A stretch of DNA of 64,000 bases, from positions 992,001 to 1,056,000 of the forward strand of contig NZ_KE386573.1 of NCBI RefSeq assembly GCF_000427685.1, written 5' to 3'. Positions within the stretch are counted from its first letter, which is position 1. Every line of letters starts with the position of its first letter. Positions 10,261 to 18,815 of the stretch are shown piece by piece. Made by a program: the position numbers and the translations under genes. A model generated the notes under the pieces. The model ran no database searches and was not told the DNA's origin. It saw only the letters and a list, made by a program, of their open reading frames with translations. Source of the DNA: Haloplanus natans DSM 17983. GTDB lineage: Archaea; Halobacteriota; Halobacteria; Halobacteriales; Haloferacaceae.

Positions 10261-10854
10261 ATGTCCCTGACCGCCCGTGATCTGATGGAGACGGACGTAC
10301 AGACCGTCGCCCCCGACGACGAGGTGAGCGAGGTGCTCGGCCGGCTAGCGCGTGCCGACTTCAACGGGTTCCCCGTCGTCGACGGCGTGGAGCACGGCTC
10401 CACGGACGACCCGACGGGGGCCGGTGACGACGGCACCGTCGTCGGCATCGTCACCCAACACGATCTGGTCCACCTGTTCCAGACCGAGGATCGCACCCTG
10501 TGGCTTCCCATCGGCCTCCCGCCCTTTACCCAGACGCTCACCTACGCCATCGACGTGTCGTGGGACGACCTCGACCTCGGTGTCGACCTCGCGAAGAACG
10601 CCAACCGACCCATCAGCGAGGTGATGACGACCGACGTGGTGACGGTGACGCCCGACGCCGACCTCGACACCATTCTCGACTTGCTGGCCGACGACGACCG
10701 CGACATCAACCGACTGCCCGTGGTCGAGCGCGAGGAGCGTGGCTCCTCGGAGAGTCGGCCGGAGGCCGACGACGACGGCCGACTCGTCGGCATCGTCGCC
10801 CGACAGGACGTGTTGCGGGCGATCCGCGATCGACGGCGCGAATCGAAACGTTGA
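10261..10854 (+). CDS. CBS-domain-pair protein
   Basis: 197 residues made of two CBS motifs (TARDLMETDVQTVAPDD... and ISEVMTTDVVTVTPDADL...), each followed by a VVGIVTQHDLV / LVGIVARQDVLR strand. The two are separated by a segment WLPIGLPPFTQTLTYAIDVSW. CBS pairs bind adenosine nucleotides and regulate partners; no catalytic or transport domain is attached, so the target is unknown. A 25-base gap separates it from the DMT transporter gene downstream, which may be co-transcribed. Confidence 0.85.
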   Translation: MSLTARDLMETDVQTVAPDDEVSEVLGRLARADFNGFPVVDGVEHGSTDDPTGAGDDGTVVGIVTQHDLVHLFQTEDRTLWLPIGLPPFTQTLTYAIDVSWDDLDLGVDLAKNANRPISEVMTTDVVTVTPDADLDTILDLLADDDRDINRLPVVEREERGSSESRPEADDDGRLVGIVARQDVLRAIRDRRRESKR

Positions 10855-10879
10855 GTGCCGCGTCGGGCCGATAGTCGCC

Positions 10880-11806
10880 GTGTCCCGCTACCGCAACCTC
10901 GCCCTCTTTCTCGCCCTCGCGACCATCTGGGGCTCGGCGTTCATGGCGATCAAGGCCGGGCTGAACTACTTCCCGCCCGTCCTCTTCGCGGCCATCCGCT
11001 ACGACGTGGCGGGCGTCCTGATGCTCGCCTACGCCGCGTGGGCCGTCGACGACCCACTCCCCCGAACCCGGGGCCAGTGGGCGCTCGTCGCCGTCGGCTC
11101 GACGCTCCTGATCGCCGGCTACCACGTCCTGCTCTTTCTCGGCGAGTCCGACCCTGCGGTGACCAGCGCGGCCGCCGCCGTCATCGTCAGCCTCAGCCCC
11201 GTGTTGACGACGGGCTTTGCCCGCGTCCTCCTCCCCGACGAGCGCCTGACCGTCGCCGGCGTCGTCGGCCTCGCGTTCGGCCTGCTCGGCGTCGTCGTCC
11301 TCGCTCGGCCCGACCCCGGCGCCGTCCTCACGGGCGGCGTCGTCGCGAAACTGCTCGTCTTCGGCGCCGCGACCGCCTTCGCCCTCGGCTCCGTGCTGAC
11401 CCGCCGGATCGAGGCGGGCCTCCCCATCGAGACGATGGAGGCGTGGTCGATGCTTGGCGGGGCGCTCCTGATGCACGCCATCTCGCTCGCGCTCGGCGAG
11501 TCGTTCGCGGGCGTGACCGTCGCCGTTGAGGGCCTGCTCGCGCTCGCGTACCTCTCGCTCGCGGCCAGCGCTCTCGGCTTTCTCATCTACTTCGACCTGC
11601 TGGAGCGACTCGGCGCGGTCGAGATCAACCTCGTCTCCTACGTCGCGCCCGTCTTCGCGGCGCTCGCAGGATGGCTCTTCCTCCAGGAAGGACTCTCCGT
11701 CGCCACCGCCGCTGGCTTCTTGTTGATTTTCGTCGGCTTCCTGCTGGTCAAGCGGCGGGCGATCCGCGCCGAACTCCCGCGGCTTCGCCGAGCGATGGGC
11801 GATTAA
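10880..11806 (+). CDS. DMT superfamily (EamA) transporter
   Basis: 308-residue membrane protein with ten predicted helices in two EamA repeats (LFLALATIWGSAFMAIKAG at the start; LLALAYLSLAASALGFLIYF at the start of the last helices). The first helix motif WGSAF is characteristic of drug/metabolite exporters. Start taken at GTG 10880, where similarity to family N-termini begins. Substrate unknown. Stop overlaps the convergent kinase-like gene through TTAA at 11803-11806. Confidence 0.85.
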   Translation: MSRYRNLALFLALATIWGSAFMAIKAGLNYFPPVLFAAIRYDVAGVLMLAYAAWAVDDPLPRTRGQWALVAVGSTLLIAGYHVLLFLGESDPAVTSAAAAVIVSLSPVLTTGFARVLLPDERLTVAGVVGLAFGLLGVVVLARPDPGAVLTGGVVAKLLVFGAATAFALGSVLTRRIEAGLPIETMEAWSMLGGALLMHAISLALGESFAGVTVAVEGLLALAYLSLAASALGFLIYFDLLERLGAVEINLVSYVAPVFAALAGWLFLQEGLSVATAAGFLLIFVGFLLVKRRAIRAELPRLRRAMGD

Positions 11807-12486
11807 AGAGTCACGTCGCGGGTGGTGAAGGCGCCCTCGTCCGTATCGGGGTCGTAGCCTTCGATGGCCGTGAGCACCATCTCGAGGACGGTGTCGGCGT
11901 CCCACCGGCCGGTGTTGATCGAGAGATCGTAGAAGGACTGATCCTCGACGTCGATGCCGTAGTAGCTCTTGTAGCGCCCGGCCTCGCTCACCTCGCGGAC
12001 GCGCAGCAGCGGGCCGATCTCCTCCTCGTCGTCGAGGTGTTTGAGGCTCACGTCCTCGCGCTCGGCGGGCCGTTCGATCTCGTAGCTCACCTCGTAATCG
12101 CTGAGCCGCTCGATTCGGATCTCCTCCGGGGCGTCGAGCCAGACGCGCAGGTCGGCCCGGTTGCCCGCGAGCCAGCCGGCGAGCCGCGATTCGAGAACGA
12201 ACGCCTTGTTCGCCGCACCCCACTGCTCGGCGATCCGGCGGAGCCGCTGATCGAGCGCCCGGTCGATCGTGTCGTCCTCCTCGGCCTTCGCGATGAGTTG
12301 CTGGAGGGAGAGGCCACGCTCCTCCGCGAGGTCCCGGAAGATGTCGCCACCGATGACGTAGCCGCAGTTCAGCGCGTCCGCCAGCCCCTCGGTGAGCGTC
12401 GTCGCGCCACATCCCGGTGGCCCGGAGACGGTGATGAACAGGTTGCTGTCGATTTGCCGCTCTGTGGTGGCGCTCGAATTCGACAT
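11803..12486 (-). CDS. Cytidylate-kinase-like protein with altered P-loop
   Basis: 227 residues with the layout of archaeal cytidylate kinase: N-terminal P-loop, GGDIFRDLA substrate segment, long helices, KAFVLESRLAGW, LRVWLDAPEEIRIER and a C-terminal RYKSYYGIDVEDQSFYD. The P-loop is SGPPGCGATTL, so the Walker A lysine is Ala. From memory this GCGATT variant recurs in haloarchaea beside a separate canonical Cmk, so it is probably a conserved paralogue rather than a mutated gene. Whether it binds ATP or phosphorylates nucleotides is open. The N-terminal 14 residues are a Ser/Thr-rich extension. Confidence 0.7.
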   Translation of the reverse strand: MSNSSATTERQIDSNLFITVSGPPGCGATTLTEGLADALNCGYVIGGDIFRDLAEERGLSLQQLIAKAEEDDTIDRALDQRLRRIAEQWGAANKAFVLESRLAGWLAGNRADLRVWLDAPEEIRIERLSDYEVSYEIERPAEREDVSLKHLDDEEEIGPLLRVREVSEAGRYKSYYGIDVEDQSFYDLSINTGRWDADTVLEMVLTAIEGYDPDTDEGAFTTRDVTL

Positions 12487-12752
12487 GAACGTTCGTCATG
12501 ACGTACGCGACACCGGCGTTAAGAGAACACCGGTTCACGGTCGGTAACGGTCCCGTACCGTCGCCGACATTGATTCTAGGTTAGAAATTTGAATAAAAAA
12601 GTGAACGAGCAGTATGAAAGGTTAGCGTCACGCAGCGGACGTCGTGAACTCACTCGCGTCGAACACGGCGTGCATGAAATCCCCCGAAACGACGGGAACG
12701 CTCGGCGGGGTATATGATGCCGGCCGTTCATTCCTCGGTCGAGGTGTCCCCG
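12487..12752. other. Divergent intergenic region
   Basis: It contains an AT-rich stretch at 12573-12615 (around TTGAATAAAAAAGTGAACG) that probably includes the promoter of the kinase-like gene or an unannotated short transcript, and GGGTATATGATG (12706-12717), a likely TATA element for the small membrane gene at 12753. No coding frame is convincing. Confidence 0.4.
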
Positions 12753-13013
12753 ATGTCGAACTCGTCCCCCACCGCCCCCATCGACCGACTGCCCCGCCCA
12801 CAGGAACTCGTCGACTCCCGGCTCGTCCGCCTGAGTCTCGCCGTCGTCGTCGCTCCCCTCCGCTTTCTGGCGTTCTGGGCCGCCGTCGCGTTGCCCTTCC
12901 TCTACTTGCCCCTCCTCGTCGGCGGCCTCGACGGCCAGCAGACCACGGCGTTTCTCGCCCTCCTTCTGGCGAACGTCGTCGCCCTCCTCCTCGGCCACGA
13001 GTACGGACAGTGA
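12753..13013 (+). CDS. Small membrane protein (two helices)
   Basis: 86 residues: a polar N-terminus (SNSSPTAPIDRLPRPQ), then two hydrophobic segments (LAVVVAPLRFLAFWAAVALP and TTAFLALLLANVVALLLG). I choose ATG 12753 because GAGGTG (12741-12746) sits at ribosome-binding distance and a TATA-like element lies about 40 bases upstream; an in-frame ATG at 12714 would overlap that element. No family recognised; the short YLPLLVGGLDGQQ loop has no catalytic motif. Confidence 0.6.
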   Translation: MSNSSPTAPIDRLPRPQELVDSRLVRLSLAVVVAPLRFLAFWAAVALPFLYLPLLVGGLDGQQTTAFLALLLANVVALLLGHEYGQ

Positions 13014-13124
13014 TACTGCCGGCGGTTCGAGGCGCCGTCGTCACCGCGTCTCGCGACGATTCGGTGGCCCGCCACCCCGACCGAAAGCTAATCAATTATG
13101 TGACTGGGGCACGAGCGGTGTCGT

Positions 13125-13310
13125 ATGTTCGGCTTTACGCAGCGTGGCATGATCGGTATCGTCCTGATGATCGTGGGAACGGTGGCGTTTTTCCCCGCCG
13201 TCTTTCCCGGGACGACCCGGATCGTCGGTATGCTCCCTCTCGTCGCGGCGGCGCTTCTGACCCTCGGCACGTACCTCGTCGGCACGGACATGGAGGGGCG
13301 CCCGGTCTGA
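13125..13310 (+). CDS. Small two-helix membrane protein
   Basis: 61 residues with helices at about 8-28 (GMIGIVLMIVGTVAFFPAVF) and 33-52 (IVGMLPLVAAALLTLGTYLV) and a short acidic tail. AT-rich GCTAATCAATTATG (13086-13099) upstream suggests a promoter. Similar short membrane proteins are common in haloarchaea; no function known. Ends 7 bases before the convergent ferredoxin gene. Confidence 0.65.
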   Translation: MFGFTQRGMIGIVLMIVGTVAFFPAVFPGTTRIVGMLPLVAAALLTLGTYLVGTDMEGRPV

Positions 13311-13317
13311 CCCCGCT

Positions 13318-13653
13318 CTACTCCGGGTCCCGATTCCCCCAGACCACTTTCTCCGCGAGACGCACCCGCACGTCCCCGTCCAGTCGCACCTGACACGAGA
13401 GCCGCGGATACCCCCATCGGTCGGCGAGGGCGTCGTGCCAGTGCTCGGGCGCCGGTCCCGCGTCGATCCGGACGCCACACGTCGCGCACAACCCCCGGCC
13501 GCCGCAGTTCAGTCGCTCGGTGACGCGGGTGTACGGCGAGAGTCCCGCGTCGAGAAGCACGTCGCGAAGGGTCGCCCCCGCCGGCGCGGTCAACAGGTGC
13601 TCCTCGCCGTCGTCGTCGACCCTGACGTACACCACGTCACAGCGGTCGCTCAT
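13318..13653 (-). CDS. 2Fe-2S ferredoxin
   Basis: 111-residue plant-type ferredoxin. The cluster ligands are Cys50, Cys56, Cys59 (NCGGRGLCATCG) and Cys87 (LSCQV), with spacing C-x5-C-x2-C-x27-C. Acidic throughout, cytoplasmic, one-electron carrier. The start overlaps the stop of the upstream cryptochrome gene by four bases (ATGA, 13650-13653), implying translational coupling. Its partner is not proven, but this linkage points to the flavoprotein next to it. Confidence 0.85.
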   Translation of the reverse strand: MSDRCDVVYVRVDDDGEEHLLTAPAGATLRDVLLDAGLSPYTRVTERLNCGGRGLCATCGVRIDAGPAPEHWHDALADRWGYPRLSCQVRLDGDVRVRLAEKVVWGNRDPE

Positions 13654-15080
13654 CCGTCGCCGGACAGCGTCGCCGGATCGATCATCGGCGACGGGTAGTT
13701 CACCCGTGCCCGTTCCTCGTCAGGGAGCGTCCACGGCTCGTGGGCCACGTCGGGGGCCAGTCCGTCGAGTTCGGGGAGCCACCGCCGTACGTACGCGGCG
13801 TCGGCGTCGTATCGGTGGGCCTGCCACAGTACGTCGAACGCGCGGTTCCGGGAGTCGTTGCCGACGCCCGCGACGTACGCCCAGTTGCCGTAGTTCGACG
13901 CGGGGTCGTAGTCGATCAGCCGCGTCTCGAAGTACGCCGCGCCCTTTCGCCAGTCGATCCGCAGGTCGTTCGCCAGGAAGGAGGCGACGTTCTGGCGCGC
14001 GCGGTTCGACAGGTAACCCGTCGCGTTCAACTCCCGCATACCCGCGTCCACGAAGGGGATCCCCGTTTCGCCCCGTTTCCAGCGGCCGAACGCCGTCTCG
14101 TCGTCCCGCCACGCGATTTCTCGTCGGCGGATGCCTCCCGGCGTGAAGAACGTGCCGCCGTGTTTGGCGAACTGGAACTGGAAGAAGTCGCGCCAGATCA
14201 GTTCGAATCGGAGCCAGTACGTCGAGTCGTTTTCGACGCGACGCTCCTCGTACGCGTCTATCTCGGCGCTCACCCGGCGGGGCGAGAGACAGCCCTCGTT
14301 CAGCCACGGCGAGAACTTCGAGGAGTAGTCCCGCCCGACCAGTCCGTTCCGGGTCTGCTTGTACTCCCGGAGCGAATCCGTCTCCCAGAGATACGCGTCG
14401 AGGCGGTCGAGCGCGGCGGTCTCACCCCCCTCGAACGCCATCGCCGTCCGGTCGTCGACCGGTTCGGAGTCGACGCCGAGATCGGTCGTGGTGGGTATCT
14501 CGCCGGGATCGACCGCCGGCCGATCGGGAATCGTCGGCACCGGCGCCGGCGCCCGCACCGACGCCGACGACTCCACCGACTTCCGGAACGGCGTGTACGT
14601 GTCGTCGATCCCCGATACGTCGCTCGGGAGGTCGTCCGGGTGATACAGCGTGTGTCCCCAGTGGCGGACGAGCGGGGCCGACAGGGCCCCAGCGACGCGT
14701 TCCTCGACCGCCCGCTCCTCCGGCGTCGGCCGCGTGTGGACGTGGACGGCGTCGGCGTCCACCCGATCTACGAGGTCCGAAAGGACCGAGGCGGGGTCGC
14801 CCCGCCGAACGACGAGGTCGCTGCCGCGGTCCCGCAAGCGGGTACGCAGGTCGTCGAGGGCGTCGAGTCGGAACCGCGTCCGGTGACTCCCCGTCTTCTC
14901 GTAGGTGAACGATCGGGGACCGCCGAAGTCGGCGGGGCCGTAGCCCGCCGGGTCGACGACGGAGACGGGCAACAGGCGGTCGGCGTCGGCGGCGGCGGCG
15001 AGGGCCGGATTGTCGTGGCAACGGAGGTCACGGCGGAGCCACAGGAGCGTGGTCCCGCCGGCGTCGGCGTCGGGAGCCAT
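13650..15080 (-). CDS. DASH-type cryptochrome / photolyase-family flavoprotein
   Basis: 476-residue photolyase/cryptochrome. N-terminal antenna-binding alpha/beta domain (TLLWLRRDLRCHDNPALAAA; HVHTRPTPEERAVEE) and C-terminal FAD domain with YSSKFSPWLNEGCLSPR, WLRFELIWRDFFQF and GWRKG-like DWRKGAAYFETRLIDYDPASNYGNW (sequence split here into known motifs). The EL-WRDF-QF pattern and the DYDPASNYGNW signature fit the DASH clade, whose members repair pyrimidine dimers mainly in single-stranded DNA and may signal. First gene of a two-gene unit with the ferredoxin. Confidence 0.88.
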   Translation of the reverse strand: MAPDADAGGTTLLWLRRDLRCHDNPALAAAADADRLLPVSVVDPAGYGPADFGGPRSFTYEKTGSHRTRFRLDALDDLRTRLRDRGSDLVVRRGDPASVLSDLVDRVDADAVHVHTRPTPEERAVEERVAGALSAPLVRHWGHTLYHPDDLPSDVSGIDDTYTPFRKSVESSASVRAPAPVPTIPDRPAVDPGEIPTTTDLGVDSEPVDDRTAMAFEGGETAALDRLDAYLWETDSLREYKQTRNGLVGRDYSSKFSPWLNEGCLSPRRVSAEIDAYEERRVENDSTYWLRFELIWRDFFQFQFAKHGGTFFTPGGIRRREIAWRDDETAFGRWKRGETGIPFVDAGMRELNATGYLSNRARQNVASFLANDLRIDWRKGAAYFETRLIDYDPASNYGNWAYVAGVGNDSRNRAFDVLWQAHRYDADAAYVRRWLPELDGLAPDVAHEPWTLPDEERARVNYPSPMIDPATLSGDG

Positions 15081-15158
15081 CGCGAGTCGTAATGGCTGGA
15101 GTCACATGAAAGCGCGGCGTCCGTCGCGTCGGTGTCGGCGGGGTCGGCCGCCGCCCGC

Positions 15159-15776
15159 CTATCGCTCCTCCCAGAACCGCGCCCCGAGCGTGAACGCGCC
15201 GAGGACGATCACGAGCAACTGGAAGCCCGAGCGGACGACGGGGAAGATCCGCTCGACGTTCGTCGGTTCCTCGCCCCGCGTCGGATCGACGCCCGTCCAG
15301 TAGTGGGTGTTCTCCGTCGTCCGCTCGGGCTGGGCCGACAGATCGACGAACGTCTGCACGACGCCCCGCTGGTTCGACAGCAGGAGTTCGCCGTCGACGG
15401 TGAGAAACCGGTCGTAGAAGGGGTAGAAGGCGTTGACGCCGTTGGTCATCAGATCGGGGAGGATGCCGCCGATCAGGAGGCCCGCGAGCGCGACCCACGC
15501 CACCCGAACGCCGCGTGGGCCCCAGCGGCCGTGGAGCCGGGAGACGGGTCGTATTCGGGTGTCGTAGGCCAGGATGGTGCCAGCGGCGACGGGTAACACA
15601 AGCGTGTGCAACAGTGCCCGATGGGCGCCCTCCATGTAGAGGCCGGCGAAGGTGTCGACATCGGGGACCGCGGTGGCGGCGAGGACGACGGCGACGGCGC
15701 GGCGATCGAACTCGTCGCCCAGGAGCGCGGCGGCGACGACGGCGCCGACGCCGAGGTGGACGACCGTCGATGGCAT
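15159..15776 (-). CDS. Membrane-bound metal-dependent hydrolase-like protein (DUF457/YdjM type)
   Basis: 205 residues with about four or five hydrophobic segments. The start MPSTVVHLGVGAVVAAALLG and PDVDTFAGLYMEGAHRALLHT carry His and Asp residues at positions conserved in the YdjM/DUF457 family, in which His-x-n-HR-x-x-x-H patterns are proposed to bind metal. The second half (GGILPDLMTNGVNAFYPF) contributes another Asp/Asn. True hydrolase activity is not established for the family. Separate transcript between cryptochrome and MhpD-like genes. Confidence 0.7.
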   Translation of the reverse strand: MPSTVVHLGVGAVVAAALLGDEFDRRAVAVVLAATAVPDVDTFAGLYMEGAHRALLHTLVLPVAAGTILAYDTRIRPVSRLHGRWGPRGVRVAWVALAGLLIGGILPDLMTNGVNAFYPFYDRFLTVDGELLLSNQRGVVQTFVDLSAQPERTTENTHYWTGVDPTRGEEPTNVERIFPVVRSGFQLLVIVLGAFTLGARFWEER

Positions 15777-15819
15777 AGTGGTCCGTCGGCCCGTGATCGG
15801 CTTGAGGCTGTCGCCCGGG

Positions 15820-16602
15820 TCACGCCCGCGACGCAGTCACCGAGCCGAGCGAGGCGAAACGCACCTCGATGGTGTCGCCCGGTTCGAACGGGATCAGCTC
15901 GGTGAGCGAGCCGGTCGAGACGAGGTCGCCCGCACCGAGCCGTTCTCCCCGGTCGGCGAGCGCCGCCGCTAGCCACGCAACGACGCGGGCGGGCGAGCCG
16001 AGTACGTCCGCGCCGACGCCCGTCGCGACCCGTTCGCCGTTACGGCGCACTTCGGCGCCTTCGAGCGCGAGGTCGAGCGCCGACGGATCGGTGATCCGGC
16101 TGCCGTGGATCACCCGCGCCCCGAGGGCGTCGTCCGCGACGGCGCTCCCGGCCGTCACCTCCCACCCCTCGACCCGCGAGTCGACGACTTCGATGACGGG
16201 AACGACGGCGCCGATGGCCGCCAGTGCGTCGACCGCCGTCGCTGGCGGGTCGAGCGGGGCCGATAGCTTGACCGCGATCTCCGGCTCGATCCGCGGATCG
16301 ATCAGGTCGCCGGCGTCGACCCGCCCCTCCGGGCGGACGGTGTCCGCGAGGACGCGCCCGTAGGCGGGTTCGTCGACGCCCAGTTCGGACCGGATCGCCG
16401 CCGAGGTGAAGCCGACCTTGTAGCCGACGACCGCCCCCTCGTCGTCGACGCGGCGGTCGGTCACGGCGTCTTGGATCGCGTAGCCGTCGGTGACGGTGAG
16501 GTCGGGAAGCGTCGCCGGATCGAGGGGCGTCCCCCGTCGGTAGGCGTCGTACAGTCGGGCGCCGAGTTCGTCGACCGTCGCGTCGTCGATCGTCCGGGTC
16601 AT
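15820..16602 (-). CDS. 2-keto-4-pentenoate hydratase-like protein (MhpD family)
   Basis: 260 residues matching the 2-oxopent-4-enoate hydratase / 2-oxo-hepta-3-ene-dioate hydratase fold: GYAIQDAVTDRRVDD, VGYKVGFTSAAIRSELGVDEP and the acidic metal-binding motif IEPEIAVKL, followed by GARVIHG and GDLVSTGSLTELIPFEPGD. These enzymes hydrate dienols in meta-cleavage pathways, but no other aromatic-degradation gene is nearby, so the physiological substrate is uncertain. ATG 16602 fits the family; an upstream open extension is not conserved. Confidence 0.8.
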   Translation of the reverse strand: MTRTIDDATVDELGARLYDAYRRGTPLDPATLPDLTVTDGYAIQDAVTDRRVDDEGAVVGYKVGFTSAAIRSELGVDEPAYGRVLADTVRPEGRVDAGDLIDPRIEPEIAVKLSAPLDPPATAVDALAAIGAVVPVIEVVDSRVEGWEVTAGSAVADDALGARVIHGSRITDPSALDLALEGAEVRRNGERVATGVGADVLGSPARVVAWLAAALADRGERLGAGDLVSTGSLTELIPFEPGDTIEVRFASLGSVTASRA

Positions 16603-16724
16603 TCTTGCCTCCGTCTGCGTCGTCGGTCGACTAAAGTGAGTCGCCGTCCCCCGAGTCGGTAGCCTTTTGCGCTCACCGCCCAGCCATCCGGTATGGTGTG
16701 GTCCCAGGGCCGGTGGCACGGCCG

Positions 16725-17432
16725 ATGAGCGACGACCTCCGCGACGACCTCGCCCGACGTATCGCCGGTGAGATCACGCTCAGCTCGAACCCCGGCGCGA
16801 CGCTCCGGAAGTGGCGAACCGACTTCGACGTGTCACAGACGGAGCTCGCCGAACGGCTCGACGTCTCCTCCTCGGTCATCTCGGATTACGAGAGCGGACG
16901 CCGGGAGAGCCCCGGTATCGGCGTCGTCAGCCGTATCGTCCGCGCGCTACTCGACATCGACGAGTCCCGCGGCGGCGGACGTATCCGCCAGTACGCGCGC
17001 GTCATCTCCGCCGGCTTCGAGAGCGACATCGTCCAGGACCTCCGCGAGTATCCGACCTCGATCCCCCTCGAACGCTTCTACGAGGCGATGGACGCGACGG
17101 AAGTCGTCGCCGGCGACCGTGACACCGTCAGCGGGCACACGGTCATCAACAGCATCGAGGCGATCAAACGCCTGCCGAGCGAGGAGTTCTACCGCCTCTA
17201 CGGCCAGAGTACGAACCGCGCGCTCGTCTTCACCGACGTGACCCGCGGCGAGTCGCCGCTGGTCGCCCTTCGGGTGGTGAATCCCACGCCCAACGCCGTC
17301 GTCCTGCACGGACTGGAAGAAGAGGACCTCTGGGAACACGCGCCAGGGCTCGCACGGGTCGACGGCTTCGCACTCGCCGTCTCGACCTGTGATCTGGACG
17401 CGGCGCTCGCGAAACTCCGTGATCTCCCCTAG
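16725..17432 (+). CDS. XRE-type HTH transcriptional regulator (archaeal UPF family)
   Basis: 235 residues. A helix-turn-helix spans about residues 25-75 (LRKWRTDFDVSQTELAERLDVSSSVISDYES), followed by a conserved C-terminal domain (GHTVINSIEAIKRLPSEEFYRLYG ... TNRALVFTDVTRGESPLVALRVVNPTPNAVVLHG) that is typical of a widespread archaeal regulator family (MJ0568-like). ATG 16725 gives the family N-terminus. It is convergent with HMG-CoA synthase, stops overlapping in CTAG (17429-17432); a regulatory link to isoprenoid synthesis is only suggested by this position. Confidence 0.8.
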   Translation: MSDDLRDDLARRIAGEITLSSNPGATLRKWRTDFDVSQTELAERLDVSSSVISDYESGRRESPGIGVVSRIVRALLDIDESRGGGRIRQYARVISAGFESDIVQDLREYPTSIPLERFYEAMDATEVVAGDRDTVSGHTVINSIEAIKRLPSEEFYRLYGQSTNRALVFTDVTRGESPLVALRVVNPTPNAVVLHGLEEEDLWEHAPGLARVDGFALAVSTCDLDAALAKLRDLP

Positions 17433-18766
17433 TCGACGTACTCGTACTTGCGCTCGTTCATCCGACCCCAGCCGGTGAAGACGAACTCGCCGCTCGGCAC
17501 CGTGAACTCCTCCAGTTCCCGCTCTTTCTCGTGGTTGTGGGCGTCGTGGACGCGGCCGTACTCCTCGAAGCTCAGGTCGTAGCGCCGCGAGAGCTGTTCG
17601 TCGACGTCGAACGCCTCGACTTCCTCGCGCCAGCCGTCCATGATGGTCTCGGAGTGGATTTCGGCCTGCGCGCCGGAGCCGTAGGAGCCGACGAGGAGTT
17701 TCTCGCCCGAGAGCGCCCGGCCCGTCTCGGCCGCGGTCTTGAGCGCACTCGCGCGCGCGACGTGGACGGAGCCGGTGTACCAGTTGCCGACCCGGCGTGC
17801 GAGCGTGAGCGTCGGGTCGATGGCCCGCGCGTACCAGTCGTTGTACGTCTCCGTCCCCTTCAGCGCGTCCATGTACTCCCGGATGGCGTCCTCGTAGGCG
17901 TCCCAGTCGTCGTACTCCTCTTCGCGTGGCTGGCGGCCGATTTCGGTCGCGAGTCCGTCCTCGATTTCCGTATCCCGGGTCATGTGCCGGAAGCCGAGGA
18001 GGGCGGCCTTACGGACCATGCCCGGGAACGGCGTGTGGAACGGGAAGTACGCGTAGTCGTCGGGGTGGGTGCGGCCGGCGACCGATTCGAAGTCCGTCAG
18101 CGCCTCGCGCATTCGCGCCAGATACACCTGGACGGATCGCTTGCCGTCGACGCTCGGGAACTGCTGGTTGGGCTTCAGGAAGTCCGTCTCGTCGGCGCTG
18201 CCGTAGCCCTGATGGGTCGAGAGTTCGACGACGCTCGGATCCTCGGAGACGAGCATGGCAACGGCGCCCGCGCCCTGCGTGGCCTCGCCGGGGTCGCCCC
18301 GGGCGTAGAGTGCGGTGTCGGTGGCGATAACGAGCGCCGACCGGCCCCGGTTTCGCCCCGCTTTGATCCAGTTGTACGCGTCGTCGATGCTCTGGGTGCC
18401 GGCGACACACGCAAATTTGCGCTCGCCCTTGTTTGCGTGGTGGAAGTCGCCGTCGTACACCTCCTCCAGACAGCCGGCGATGTACGTGGAGACGGGCTTG
18501 GAGTTGTCGAACGCGCTCTCGGTGGCCACGTCGATGCGGCCGATGTCGTCGGGCGTGAGGCCCTTGCGGTCGATCAGCCGTTTGGCGGCGTTTGCCCCCA
18601 TCGTCACGATGTCCTCGTAGGTGTCGGGGAACGACGAGGCTTCGAGCCCTAACCCCTTCGTGTACTTCTCCGGGGCCTCGTCTTTGGCCGGCGCGAACGT
18701 CTCGGCCAGGTCGAGTTTGAGCTTCCCCGTTCGGATTTCGATGGCGTCGATGCCGACGGAAGTCAT
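17429..18766 (-). CDS. hmgB: Hydroxymethylglutaryl-CoA synthase
   Basis: 445 residues. Condenses acetyl-CoA with acetoacetyl-CoA in the mevalonate route to archaeal lipids and carotenoids. Catalytic residues are visible: Glu83 in ATESAFD, nucleophilic Cys120 in RKFACVAGTQS, and His244 in YFPFHTPFPGM. Later motifs ASALKTAAETGRAL and LLVGSYGSGAQAEI are also typical. The length and motif spacing follow the eukaryotic/haloarchaeal type. Single gene with about 50 bases to the pilin gene behind it; convergent with a regulator. Confidence 0.93.
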   Translation of the reverse strand: MTSVGIDAIEIRTGKLKLDLAETFAPAKDEAPEKYTKGLGLEASSFPDTYEDIVTMGANAAKRLIDRKGLTPDDIGRIDVATESAFDNSKPVSTYIAGCLEEVYDGDFHHANKGERKFACVAGTQSIDDAYNWIKAGRNRGRSALVIATDTALYARGDPGEATQGAGAVAMLVSEDPSVVELSTHQGYGSADETDFLKPNQQFPSVDGKRSVQVYLARMREALTDFESVAGRTHPDDYAYFPFHTPFPGMVRKAALLGFRHMTRDTEIEDGLATEIGRQPREEEYDDWDAYEDAIREYMDALKGTETYNDWYARAIDPTLTLARRVGNWYTGSVHVARASALKTAAETGRALSGEKLLVGSYGSGAQAEIHSETIMDGWREEVEAFDVDEQLSRRYDLSFEEYGRVHDAHNHEKERELEEFTVPSGEFVFTGWGRMNERKYEYVD

Positions 18767-18815
18767 ACACGCCCCTTCAGCGAGACGGCATATGGGTTTG
18801 TCGATGCTAGGTACG

